Assembly: GCF_001417775.1 (NCBI RefSeq)
Contig: NZ_BBZJ01000033.1
Coordinates: 1-64,000 of the forward strand
Length of the DNA: 64,000 nucleotides
Direction of reading: 5' to 3'
From: Streptomyces sp. TP-A0356
GTDB lineage: Bacteria; Actinomycetota; Actinomycetes; Streptomycetales; Streptomycetaceae
Part shown: in pieces, positions 17,611 to 25,786 of the stretch
Layout of the letters: every line of letters starts with the position of its first letter
How positions within the stretch are numbered: the first letter of the stretch is position 1
Made by a program: the position numbers and the translations under genes
The notes under the pieces: model-generated
Database searches by the model: none
What the model saw: the letters and a program-made list of their open reading frames with translations, nothing else
What the model was told of the DNA's origin: nothing

Positions 17611-18142
17611 GGTTCTGGCTCAACTTCTGTGGAGGCGGCCCTCAAAGATCCCTGATCGGATTGCTTGCCCTGGCCTGTCGTCAAGTCTCCAGGCAGAATG
17701 CTGATCATGACAGATGGTGCTGCTTCAGACATCACGGAGACCGCGTGGCGCAGCCTGTTGACCCAGCGTTACGTTGACCAAGAGTTGGTACGTGCCGCCT
17801 ACGCCGAGCCTCGGCTTCGGCAGCTCTTTCCTTGGACCGGTATGTGGGAACTGCACTTCAGCCGGTGTACCAAGTACCCCTGGTCGTGGGATCTTCCGTT
17901 CATTCTCCCTCGGAACGGTGGGGGATTCGAGGTGTGGGGCCCGTCCAGAGCCGATTTCATTGGTGAGGCCGACACGGCCGATGCGGCCGCGGCGATGGCG
18001 GCCGACCATCTACCGGCAGGCAGCCGACGCGTGGTCGTCGGCAACCGAGACGCCCTCGCCGCGGCAGAGGAAAGCCCTGACCGGCACACGACGCCCTGAC
18101 GCTCATGACACGTGGACTTCCACGGGAGTTGAGCCAGAACCC
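17611..18142. mobile_element. ISL3-like inverted repeats flanking the DUF6193 gene
   Basis: GGTTCTGGCTCAACT at 17611-17625 occurs inverted at 18128-18142, and the similarity continues inward (TTCTGTGGAGG against CCCGTGGAAG). A third copy (GGTTATGGCTCAACT, within 63757-63786) lies just upstream of an ISL3-family transposase start, which points to ISL3-type ends. The 532-bp interval contains only the DUF6193 gene and no transposase. No flanking 8-bp duplication is visible. Confidence 0.5.
17707..18099 (+). CDS. DUF6193-family protein
   Basis: A 130-residue protein. The core VRAAYAEPRLRQLFPWTGMWELHFSRC is split here as AYAEPRLRQLFPWTG and WELHFSRCTKYPWSW; with DLPFILPRNGGGFEVWGPS it matches the actinobacterial DUF6193 family, which is often annotated near natural-product clusters and has no established biochemical role. 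The C terminus has an Ala-rich helix (DAAAAMAADHLP). The ATG at 17707 was chosen because conserved sequence starts soon after. It lies between the inverted ISL3-like ends. Confidence 0.75.
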   Translation: MTDGAASDITETAWRSLLTQRYVDQELVRAAYAEPRLRQLFPWTGMWELHFSRCTKYPWSWDLPFILPRNGGGFEVWGPSRADFIGEADTADAAAAMAADHLPAGSRRVVVGNRDALAAAEESPDRHTTP

Positions 18143-18348
18143 TGTTCCGTGGCCAAATCCAGCTGACCCTCCCTCGAACGAGCAGCGTCCCTTTCCCTGG
18201 CATTCCAGCTGCCGGAGACACAGCGTTGCCGCGGTGCCTGACAAGAGATCCAAAACCATTGGGAGTGGACACGACGGCCCTGGGACACTGGCAGGCATGA
18301 AGCCGCTCCCCGGATCTTGCCAGTGCGGTTTTTAGTGCTCTGTCGACG

Positions 18349-18720
18349 GTGCTGGTACTGGGGAGTCTGTGGCTTTTCGATGCCGATATGGTGCGTGCGC
18401 TCGACCGCTGGATGCGTGGGCGGCAGGCCGCGGCCGATTCCATGATGTTGCCGGTGAGTACGGTGGCGGCGGAACTGGTCGTGGCGTTGGCTCTCGTGCT
18501 GCTGGCCGACCGAGTCTTGGGCGCACGGCTCTTCGGTTCCCGCGGATGGGGCAAGCGGTTCGAGGTTGTCAGCGGCTGGGTCCGCAGTTGGGAGCAGGTG
18601 CCGCCAGGGCTGCGCGAGGTGCGGCGGATGCCGTTCCGCCGCGCATGCCCGCGGTGGCGGCGGGTACGACCCCTCCCGTATAGGGGCGTCGCGAAAGCGG
18701 CCGAAGAGCGAGGGGCGTCG
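18349..18720 (+). pseudogene. Fragment of a membrane protein, unidentified
   Basis: An open frame continuous with the following VOC gene encodes a hydrophobic segment (STVAAELVVALALVLLADRV) and then a basic stretch (FRRACPRWRRVRPL). It looks like the N-terminal part of a small membrane protein, perhaps PAP2-like, joined to the VOC gene without a stop. A separate VOC start with its own reading makes a fusion unlikely. Confidence 0.3.
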
Positions 18721-18723
18721 GAA

Positions 18724-19098
18724 GTGATTCGAAAGCTGCAGGCGGTCGCGCTGGACTGCGCCGATCCGGTAGGGCTTGCGCAGTTCTACGCGGATCTGCT
18801 CGGCGGCCGGGTGGTCGCGGACCCGGAGAATCCCGACTGGGTCGAGGTGCACGGGTTCGAGGGGACGCCGCTGGCCTGCCAGCGGGTGGACGGCTACCGG
18901 CCACCCGAATGGCCCGGCCAGGAGCGCCCGCAGCAGCTCCACCTGGACTTCGACGTGGACGACCTCGACGGGGAGGAGAAGCGGGCGCTCGCCCTCGGCG
19001 CAACCGTGCTGGAGCGGACGGACCAGCTCCACCCGGGGGCCAATTGGCGAGTCTACGCGGACCCGGCCGGCCATCCGTTCTGCCTCTGCCTCCACTGA
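18724..19098 (+). CDS. VOC-family (glyoxalase/bleomycin-resistance fold) protein
   Basis: A 124-residue single-module VOC protein beginning at GTG 18724 (MIRKLQAVALDCADP). It carries the usual LAQFYADLLGGRVV helix-strand unit and ends in DPAGHPFCLCL, with candidate metal ligands His and Glu. Members of this fold isomerise, cleave or bind small molecules. This glyoxalase-like subgroup (WVEVHGFEGTPLACQRV) is widespread in Streptomyces without known substrate. A second, broken VOC gene follows 35 bp later. Confidence 0.75.
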   Translation: MIRKLQAVALDCADPVGLAQFYADLLGGRVVADPENPDWVEVHGFEGTPLACQRVDGYRPPEWPGQERPQQLHLDFDVDDLDGEEKRALALGATVLERTDQLHPGANWRVYADPAGHPFCLCLH

Positions 19099-19133
19099 GT
19101 GAACCGCCCAGGTTCTGATGGAGACTCGATTTC

Positions 19134-19487
19134 ATGAAAGGGTCGAGTCCCGTTGCCCGCTTGAGCTTTGCCGCCGTGCGGCTGGCCTTCGGCGACTCCA
19201 CCGTCATGATCGCTGACGAGTTCCCCGAGCAGGGGATCATCTCACCGCTGACACTCGGCGGCACCTACGGTGCGCTGCAGATCTCCACCGACGACGCGGA
19301 CTCCCTGTGGAAGCGTGCCCTCGACTCCGGCGCCGAGGTCTTCCACCCTCTCGCCGACGCCTTCTGGGGCGATCGGCACGGGCAGATCATCGATCCGTTC
19401 GGCCACCGCTGGGGCATCTCCCAGCGCCTGCGCGACGTCACCCCCGAAGAAGTCGCCCGGGCCGCCGCCGCAGCCTTCGGCGGCTGA
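19134..19487 (+). pseudogene. VOC-family (PhnB-like) protein, N-terminally truncated
   Basis: Residues from FGDSTVMIADEFPEQG to the end match PhnB-like VOC proteins (STDDADSLWKRALDSGAEV, DRHGQIIDPFGHRWGI, DVTPEEVARRA-like tail). The first ~50 residues, including the N-terminal module with its first metal ligand, are replaced by an unrelated MKGSSPVARLS start. It is probably inactive. Confidence 0.65.
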
Positions 19488-19663
19488 AGGAGCTCGGAGC
19501 GTCATGGCCGATAGGAAGTAGGCCGCCACCCGCGAGGTCTGCTTCCGCACGCGTGTGTGCATCTGCCGGGTCGGCGCGTGCCTCGTGCGCCGGCTGCGGC
19601 GTGGTGATCGGTGTCAGCTCTCCAAGGTGCCCGGCAGCAAAGGCGCTCTTGCTTGAAGAACGC

Positions 19664-20860
19664 CTACTTGGCATACGCGGCGATCGTTGGCTTCATGAAG
19701 CGGTTGATCGGGGTCTCGATGAACCGGTAGGAGATCACGGAGACGGTGAGGCACAGCGCGTAGAAGGCGGTGACGAACAGCACTCCGTCGATGACCGAGT
19801 TGCCCCAGGGGTGGACGTAGCGTTGGCAGATCAGGATCAGCGCCCACTGGTACATGTAGATGCCGAAGGTGTATTTGCCGTAGGCCGAGAGGCGCGTGAT
19901 GGCACGGCTCTTCTTGGAACCGGGGGTGTCCCAGCGGGCGATCTCCCTGGCTGCCAGGGCGCCGATGAGCAGGACAATCGGAATGATCGTCAACGCCGTC
20001 AGGTCCAACAGGATCGGCGCCCATAGCTCCTCGACCACAACCGCGAGCACGAGCAGCGCGGTCGGCAGCAGGACGTTCCGCGTCCACCTGCCGCGCAGCA
20101 CCAGCAGGCAGATCACCACCCCGCACAGCGCCTCCAGGACGCGGGTGAGGGGAAAGACGTAGACGAGCCAGTACTTCCACTCGGAGACTCGGACTGCGTG
20201 GCCGCGCTCGGTGAAGGCCGCGTTCGCGAACGTGGCGCCGTCCGGCAGGATGTGCAGCACGACCGGCAAGAGCACCACGACCGCGACCAGACCGGCCAGC
20301 AGGTAGAACAAGAACCGGTCGCCGTGGCGGGCCAGGAACCGGTACATGGTCGGGAACACCGCATACAGGACGAGTTCAGTCGACAGGGTCCAGGCGGGGG
20401 CGTTGGCGGCCCAGTAGATGCCGTGGTCCGGGAACCAGCTTTGCATGAGGGTGAGCGTGGCGAACAGGCCGGTGGCCGGGAAGGTGGCGGCGAAGGCGCA
20501 CACGATCATGGCCCAGGTCAGGAAGTGCACCGGCAGGATGCGCAGCAGCCGGCGGGCGCGGAAGCCGCGGCCCGGTGGGCGCTCCGCGGAGATCCAGGTC
20601 AGGATGAAGCCGCTGAGGACGATGAAGAACGACACCGCGTTGAAGCCGGCCGGATTGAAGATGCGGTAGTACGTCTCCTGCACCGTGTGGTCTTTGAAGA
20701 CTTGCTCGAAGGACAGATGCGAGGCCAGGATGCAGAAGGACGGCAGCAGACGGGCGGCGGCGATGAAGGTGAGCTGTCTGGCCGCCGGGCGCGCCGGTGA
20801 CTGCTCCGTACGGACAGGGGTGTCGGCAGGGGTGGATGTCAGCGCATGGGTAGTCACCAT
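19664..20860 (-). CDS. Acyltransferase-3 family integral membrane protein
   Basis: A 398-residue multi-span membrane protein of the acyltransferase-3 family, which moves acyl groups onto sugars or secondary metabolites at the inner membrane. It has about ten hydrophobic segments, the early AARLLPSFCILASHL (the usual catalytic His is the last residue), FIVLSGFILTW, the RRLLRILPVH motif, and the closing ISYRFIETPINRFM. The ATG at 20860 has GAGGG 4 bp upstream and abuts a perfect palindrome. It lies immediately downstream of the LysW-cluster operon on the same strand and may acylate its product. Confidence 0.85.
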   Translation of the reverse strand: MVTTHALTSTPADTPVRTEQSPARPAARQLTFIAAARLLPSFCILASHLSFEQVFKDHTVQETYYRIFNPAGFNAVSFFIVLSGFILTWISAERPPGRGFRARRLLRILPVHFLTWAMIVCAFAATFPATGLFATLTLMQSWFPDHGIYWAANAPAWTLSTELVLYAVFPTMYRFLARHGDRFLFYLLAGLVAVVVLLPVVLHILPDGATFANAAFTERGHAVRVSEWKYWLVYVFPLTRVLEALCGVVICLLVLRGRWTRNVLLPTALLVLAVVVEELWAPILLDLTALTIIPIVLLIGALAAREIARWDTPGSKKSRAITRLSAYGKYTFGIYMYQWALILICQRYVHPWGNSVIDGVLFVTAFYALCLTVSVISYRFIETPINRFMKPTIAAYAK

Positions 20861-20871
20861 TGCACCCTCAC

Positions 20872-20894
20872 ACCCTCACACTCAGTGTGAGGGT
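20872..20894. promoter_or_regulatory. Perfect 11-bp inverted repeat before the acyltransferase start
   Basis: ACCCTCACACT and AGTGTGAGGGT flank one central base, 12 bp upstream of the acyltransferase ATG. Read on the minus strand it is preceded by TTGACC, so the dyad could lie between promoter elements in MerR fashion. A MerR gene is at 37682, but the link is speculative. Confidence 0.45.
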
Positions 20895-20920
20895 CAAGCC
20901 GATTTCGGGGGTGAGGATCG

Positions 20921-22144
20921 TCACAGTCCGGTCGGGCTCGCGTGCGCGGAACGGCTGTCGGGGCGCGCCAGGCGCAGGTGGCCGCGCAGCGTCGTCGCGT
21001 CGTACGCGGTGCGGAACGCTCCGCGCCGCTGTAGTTCGGGTACCAGGTGGCGAGTGATCTGCCGCAGGTCGTGCGGCAGCGTGCCGGGGCGTAGCCGGAA
21101 GCCGTCGAGTCCTGCTTCGCGCCAGTCCAGGAGCAGGTCGGCGAGTTCACCGGAGGTGCCGGCGAACACCTCGGCGTCGGAGGCTGGTTGGGTTCCGTCC
21201 AGAGCGTCGAGGCGGGCCTTGCGGCGGGCGGCGGCGCCCGGTTCGGTGTCCAGGAAGACGAGGACCTCCGCGAACCGGAGCAGCGGCCAGGCGCGTGTGT
21301 CGCGGCCGACGCGACCGGCGGCCGTGTCCACCTGGTCGAGGATCGCCGCGGCTGTCGCGCGGTCGTGGGGCGTGACCCATACGACGTCGACGGAGCGTGC
21401 CGCGAACTCGTAGGGCACGCGGGCGTGCGCCAGGCTCATCACCGGTGGCTGTCCCTGCGGGGGGCGTGGGATGGTGGCGGGGCCCCGGACACTGAAGTGC
21501 GGGCCCGTGAAGTCGATGTGGTGGACCTTGTCGTGGTCGATGAAGCGGCCGGTGGCCACGTCACGGATCTCCGCGTCGTCCTCCCAGCTGTCCCACAACC
21601 GGCGGGCGACCTCCACCGCGTCGGCGGCCTCGTCGAACAGCGGGCTCAGCCGTCGGCCGATCCGCTCGGGGTCGTGCACGTCGCCGGCGGTGAGCTGCGG
21701 CGTCGTACGGCGGCCGAAGTGGGTGGCGTCGGCGGCGCGCGAGGCGATCTGCGGGCGCCAGCCGGCCCGGCCGGTGCTCGCGTGGTCGAGGGTGGCGATG
21801 CCGGTCGACACATGGAACGGCTCGGTGTGGGTGACGTTCGCGGTCGGGACCAGGCCGATGTGCGTGGTCAGGGGCGCCATGCGGGCCGCGAGCAGGACCG
21901 CGTCCAGGCTTCCTCGCACCTGGTCGGTGCGGTCGTCGGGCCGGTGGAAGGCGGCCGACTGCACACCGAGCGCGTCCTCGAAGGTGACGAAGTCGAGCAC
22001 GCCGCGCTCGGCCTCGGTGACCAGGTCGGCCCAGTAGTCGGCGGTGAACAGCGCGCCGGGCCGGGCGTCCTTGGCCCGCCAGGCCGCCGGGTGCCAGCCG
22101 GCGGCGTCGAGGGCGACGGCGAGGTGCAGCGGGGGTGCGGTCAC
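20921..22144 (-). CDS. LLM-class flavin-dependent oxidoreductase
   Basis: A 407-residue bacterial-luciferase-like monooxygenase using FMNH2 from a separate reductase. Early LHLAVALDAAGWHPAAW, AERGVLDFVTFEDA and the LDHASTGRAGWRP barrel motif are typical, as is IPRPPQGQPPVMSL. Its GTG start at 22144 overlaps the stop of the upstream gene (GTGA), so it is the last member of the coupled operon 22141-31885. In LysW-type or N-N-bond pathways such enzymes can hydroxylate or oxidise nitrogen or carbon; the exact step is unknown. Confidence 0.88.
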   Translation of the reverse strand: MTAPPLHLAVALDAAGWHPAAWRAKDARPGALFTADYWADLVTEAERGVLDFVTFEDALGVQSAAFHRPDDRTDQVRGSLDAVLLAARMAPLTTHIGLVPTANVTHTEPFHVSTGIATLDHASTGRAGWRPQIASRAADATHFGRRTTPQLTAGDVHDPERIGRRLSPLFDEAADAVEVARRLWDSWEDDAEIRDVATGRFIDHDKVHHIDFTGPHFSVRGPATIPRPPQGQPPVMSLAHARVPYEFAARSVDVVWVTPHDRATAAAILDQVDTAAGRVGRDTRAWPLLRFAEVLVFLDTEPGAAARRKARLDALDGTQPASDAEVFAGTSGELADLLLDWREAGLDGFRLRPGTLPHDLRQITRHLVPELQRRGAFRTAYDATTLRGHLRLARPDSRSAHASPTGL

Positions 22145-23529
22145 GAGGCCTCCTCCTCGGCGGTGGTGTCCGGGGTGTCGCGCCGTGTGCTGTGTCGCAG
22201 GCCCAGGTGGTCGCGCAGGGTCGGGCCCGTGTAGTCCCGCCGGAAGACGGCCTTCTCCTGGAGCAGTGGCACGACCCGGTCCACGAAGTCGTCCAGGCCG
22301 CCGGGGGTCAGGTGCGGGACGAGAACGAAGCCGTCGGCGCCGTCGGTCTGCACGAAGTGGTCGATCGCGTCGGCGATGGTGCGGGGGGCGCCGACGAAGG
22401 TCTGCCCGCCGGAGACCTCGACGACCAGTTCGCGGATGCTCAGGCCGCGTTCGGCGGCGAGGGCCCGCCAGCGCCGCGCGGTCTCGGCGCGGTCCCGGCG
22501 GAACAGTGAATGACCCTTCAGCATCAGCGAGTCGGGCTCGGGCTCGATGTCCGGCAGTGGGCCATCGGGGTCGTAACCGGACAGGTCACGGCCCCAGACG
22601 GCCTCCAGGTGCGCGATCGCGGTCTGCGGGCTCACCTGGGCGCGGGTGATCTCGTCGGCATACGCGGCGGCCTCCGCGTCGCTGTCGGCCACCACCACGG
22701 TGGCCGTCGGCAGGATCTTCAGCTGGTCGGGGCTGCGGCCGTACCGGGTCAGGCGTTCCTTGACGTCCCGGTAGAAGGCGCGGGCCTGGTCGAGCCGGTT
22801 GTACTTGCTGAAGACGACGTCGGCCTCGGCGGCGGCGAAGTCGCGGCCCGGGTCGGACTCGCCCGCCTGGATGATCACCGGGTGCCCCTGCGGCGGGCGC
22901 GGGGTCGTGAAGCGGCCCGAGATGTCGAAGTGCCGGCCGTGGTGGCTGAAGCGGCCGGCGCCGGGCCGGACGAACGCGCCGGCCGCCGCGTCGGCGCGCA
23001 CGTCGCCCTCGGCCCAGCTGTCCCACAGCTCGCGCGCGGTCGCCAGGAACTCCGCGGCGCGCCCGTACCGGTCGGCCTCGGCAAGGAACCCGCCCCGCCG
23101 GAAGTTCTCGCCGGTGAAGGCGTCGAAGCTGGTGACCACGTTCCAGGCGGAGCGCCCGCCGCTGAGGTGGTCGAGGGTGGCCAGCCGGCGCGCCACCTCG
23201 TAGGGCTCGTTGAAGGTGGCGTTGACGGTGGCGGCGAGCCCGAGCCGGGTGGTGAGCGCGGCCAGGGCGCTCAGCTGCGTGAGGTTCTCCGGCCGGCCCA
23301 CTACGTCCAGACCGTACAGCTGTCCCTTGTGCTCGCGCAGTCTGAGGCCCTCGGCCAGGAAGAAGAAGTCGAAACGGCCGCGTTCGGCGGTCTGCGCGAG
23401 GCGCAGGAAGGAGTCGAAGGCGATCTGGCTCTGCGAGCGCGGGTCCGACCAGACGGTCACATTGTGGATGCCGGGCAGCTGGGCCGCGAGGTGCACCTGC
23501 TTGCGTCCGGCGGAGGCCGGGCCGCTCAT
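22141..23529 (-). CDS. NtaA/DmoA-family FMN-dependent monooxygenase
   Basis: A 462-residue luciferase-family monooxygenase of the nitrilotriacetate/dimethyl-sulfide monooxygenase subgroup. Marker stretches are RGRFDFFFLAEGL, ATVNATFNEPYEVARRLATL, LSGGRSAWNVVTS (flavin-binding region), GDVRADAAAGAFV, and RPPQGHPVIIQAGESDPGRDFAA. The ATG at 23529 overlaps the preceding gene's stop region. Two paralogous LLM enzymes in tandem suggest two successive oxidations on the cluster intermediate, or one oxidation plus a C-N or C-S cleavage. Confidence 0.88.
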   Translation of the reverse strand: MSGPASAGRKQVHLAAQLPGIHNVTVWSDPRSQSQIAFDSFLRLAQTAERGRFDFFFLAEGLRLREHKGQLYGLDVVGRPENLTQLSALAALTTRLGLAATVNATFNEPYEVARRLATLDHLSGGRSAWNVVTSFDAFTGENFRRGGFLAEADRYGRAAEFLATARELWDSWAEGDVRADAAAGAFVRPGAGRFSHHGRHFDISGRFTTPRPPQGHPVIIQAGESDPGRDFAAAEADVVFSKYNRLDQARAFYRDVKERLTRYGRSPDQLKILPTATVVVADSDAEAAAYADEITRAQVSPQTAIAHLEAVWGRDLSGYDPDGPLPDIEPEPDSLMLKGHSLFRRDRAETARRWRALAAERGLSIRELVVEVSGGQTFVGAPRTIADAIDHFVQTDGADGFVLVPHLTPGGLDDFVDRVVPLLQEKAVFRRDYTGPTLRDHLGLRHSTRRDTPDTTAEEEAS

Positions 23530-24455
23530 GAGGCCGGGAGCACGGCCGCGGGGGCCGGGGAGACGTACCGCACCGTGTTCTCGAAGCTGACGCCGTGGCT
23601 CTTGACGTCGATGCCGATGCGGTCGCCGTCGGCGATGCGGAAGCCGTCGTGGAAGCTGGCCTCGTCGGCACCCAGCAGCACGTAGTTGACCAGGCCGGGC
23701 CGCCGGACCGCCGGGAAGGAGAACAGGTGCTGCGCCATGTCCCGGATCCGGAAGTACAGCGCGTCGCCGCCGCAGTCGAAGCTGCCCTCCCAGGCCGTCG
23801 CGCCGTCCCGCACGATGGTGACCCGGCCGGCCGCCGAACGCGGCGGCGGGCCGAGGAACAGCCAGGGCGCGAGCGCGGTGTCGCACAGCTTGCAGTACGG
23901 GTTGTAGCCGGGGTCCTTGCGGTGCAGGCCGATGTCGCACAGGTCGTTGCCGAAGGTGTAACCGGCGTAGTGGGGAGTGCCGTCGGCGTCGTTGACGTAG
24001 ACGAGCGCGACCTCCGGCTCCTCGATGAGGGCGATCGGGCCGGCGGGCACGGTCAGCGGTTCGCCTGGCAGCCGGGCCCAGTCGCCGAAGCCCTTGAAGA
24101 ACCACTTGGGCGGGGTGAACTCGCCGTCCTCCGGCTGGCTCTGCCCGTCCCACTTCTTCTTGTGGGTGCCCATGAAGCCGCTCAGCAGCGCGGCGCCGGA
24201 CGCCTCGGGCAGCAGCGGCACCAGCGGGCGCGCGGCCGGGTCGCCGGCCGGGACGACGACCGTCTCGGCGCCCTCGGTGACGGCGGCCCGGACGGCGTCC
24301 GCCGAGCCGTCGGTGCCGGTGAAGGCGGCGGCCAGGGCGCCGTCGTCCACCCGGTACAGCGTCTGCACTTCGCCCGGTTCGCGGCGGCCGAAGGTGACGT
24401 AGCGGCCGTCTTCGTAGGCGACCTCGGTGAGCACGAGCGGCAGGGACTGGGACAT
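23526..24455 (-). CDS. FAH-fold protein, AraD1/GguC-like
   Basis: A 309-residue protein with the fumarylacetoacetate-hydrolase-like fold. The C-terminal half holds the metal-site pattern IALIEEPEVALVYV, GYTFGNDLCDIGL and a Lys at the DPGYNPYCKLCD stretch. The first ~100 residues are a variable lead-in domain. Family members act as 2-oxo-acid hydrolases, decarboxylases or AraD1-type dehydratases. The ATG at 24455 was chosen over a longer frame that overlaps the aminotransferase end. Within the operon it may dehydrate or cleave an oxo-acid intermediate. Confidence 0.75.
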   Translation of the reverse strand: MSQSLPLVLTEVAYEDGRYVTFGRREPGEVQTLYRVDDGALAAAFTGTDGSADAVRAAVTEGAETVVVPAGDPAARPLVPLLPEASGAALLSGFMGTHKKKWDGQSQPEDGEFTPPKWFFKGFGDWARLPGEPLTVPAGPIALIEEPEVALVYVNDADGTPHYAGYTFGNDLCDIGLHRKDPGYNPYCKLCDTALAPWLFLGPPPRSAAGRVTIVRDGATAWEGSFDCGGDALYFRIRDMAQHLFSFPAVRRPGLVNYVLLGADEASFHDGFRIADGDRIGIDVKSHGVSFENTVRYVSPAPAAVLPAS

Positions 24456-24475
24456 GGGGAAGCCTCCAGGTGCGG

Positions 24476-25786
24476 TCAGGGGCGGGAGTCGGTCAGGTCG
24501 GCCAGAGCCTCGCCGAGGTGGTCGAGGCCCTCGCGGATCCACGGCAGGACGAGCGGGTCGGGCGCGGTCAGCGCGGTGGTGCGCTGCTCGTCGGTGTCGC
24601 CGTACAGGCGGCTGGTGGCGGCGCGGATGCGCAGCGCGCCGTCCGGCTCACCGAAGGCGCTCGCCGGCAGGACGCCGACGCCGTGGCGCTCGACGAGCAG
24701 CCGGACCAGGCCGTCGCCGCCGGTGACGCCGTGCGCCGCGGTGAGGCGGGCGCGCAGCGGCTCGAAGTCCGGGTACAGGTAGCAGGTGGCGGTCACCGGC
24801 GCGAGCCGGGCGCCGACCGCGGTGAAGCGGCTCGCAGCCGCGCGGGCCACCGCCGCGTGCAGTCGGCGGCTCGCCGCGATCCGCTCGGTGATCTCCGGCG
24901 GCTCGGCGAAGGCCCAGGCCGCGGCCGTCTGCACCGGGGCGGGCGGGCTGGACCAGATCTGGCTGGCGACGGAGAGCAGCGCCGTGCGCAGCTCGTGCCC
25001 GGTGGGGCCGTCGGGCAGCCGGGCCACGCCGGTGCGCCAGCCGCCGACCGCCAGGTTCTTGGTGAGGCCGGTGGTGACGACGGTGCGCTCGGGGGCGTAC
25101 GCCGCCGGGGAGAGGGCAGGCCGGCCGGGGTCGTGGACCAGGTCGCCGTAGATCTCGTCGGAGATCACGACCAGGTCCAGGTCACGGGCCGCCTCGGCCA
25201 GCCGCCGCACGGTCGCGGCCGGGGCCAGGGTGCCGGTCGGGTTGTCCGGCACCGTCGCCACCACGGCGCGCGGGTCCTGCCCGGCGGCGCGCGCGGCGGT
25301 GACCGCCTCGCGCAGCCGCTCGGGGTCCGGGACACCGCCCTCGCCCGGCAGGATCGGCACCGGCAGCGCCCGCCCGCCCGCGAGCCGGGCCTGGGCCACG
25401 TAGCTGACCCAGCTCGGCACGGGCACCACCACATCGCCGCCGATCGCGAGGACCAGCGCGTACAGCAGCGCCTTGCTGCCCGGGCCGGCCACGACCAGCC
25501 CGGGGTCGGTGGCCAGGCCGCGGCGCTGCCAGTAGCCGGCGGCGGCCTCGCGCAGCGCGGGGCCGCCGGCCACCGGACCGTAGGCGTTCTCCCCGGCCGC
25601 GGCGGCCAGCCGCTCGCGCAGCTCCGGGAGCACGGGCAGGCCGATCTCGCCGCTGGTCATGGGCAGCACGCGCTGTCCCGAGCGGCGCCGCTCCTCGAGG
25701 GCGGCGTCGGCGGCGAGCGTCGCCGACATGGAGACGGCCGCGGCCCGCCGCGGGGCCGCCTGCGGGGAGGCGGGCACGCGGCTCAC
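24476..25786 (-). CDS. PLP-dependent class I/II aminotransferase
   Basis: A 436-residue fold-type I aminotransferase. It contains YGPVAGGPALREAAAGYW (substrate/PLP entry), VATVPDNPTGTLAP (the N-P-T-G phosphate motif), ISDEIYGDLVHD (Asp contacting PLP N1 and Tyr) and TTGLTKNLAVGGWRTG (the Schiff-base Lys). The start is a GTG at 25786 in GTGA overlap with the acyl ligase. It probably installs an amino group on a 2-oxo or aldehyde intermediate of the LysW pathway. A LysN/ArgD-like terminal amination is one option. Confidence 0.9.
   Translation of the reverse strand: MSRVPASPQAAPRRAAAVSMSATLAADAALEERRRSGQRVLPMTSGEIGLPVLPELRERLAAAAGENAYGPVAGGPALREAAAGYWQRRGLATDPGLVVAGPGSKALLYALVLAIGGDVVVPVPSWVSYVAQARLAGGRALPVPILPGEGGVPDPERLREAVTAARAAGQDPRAVVATVPDNPTGTLAPAATVRRLAEAARDLDLVVISDEIYGDLVHDPGRPALSPAAYAPERTVVTTGLTKNLAVGGWRTGVARLPDGPTGHELRTALLSVASQIWSSPPAPVQTAAAWAFAEPPEITERIAASRRLHAAVARAAASRFTAVGARLAPVTATCYLYPDFEPLRARLTAAHGVTGGDGLVRLLVERHGVGVLPASAFGEPDGALRIRAATSRLYGDTDEQRTTALTAPDPLVLPWIREGLDHLGEALADLTDSRP

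Noticed and set aside
18298..18336. Twelve-codon ORF MKPLPGSCQCGF before the membrane fragment
   Set aside because: No ribosome-binding site, and the downstream frame is itself a fragment.
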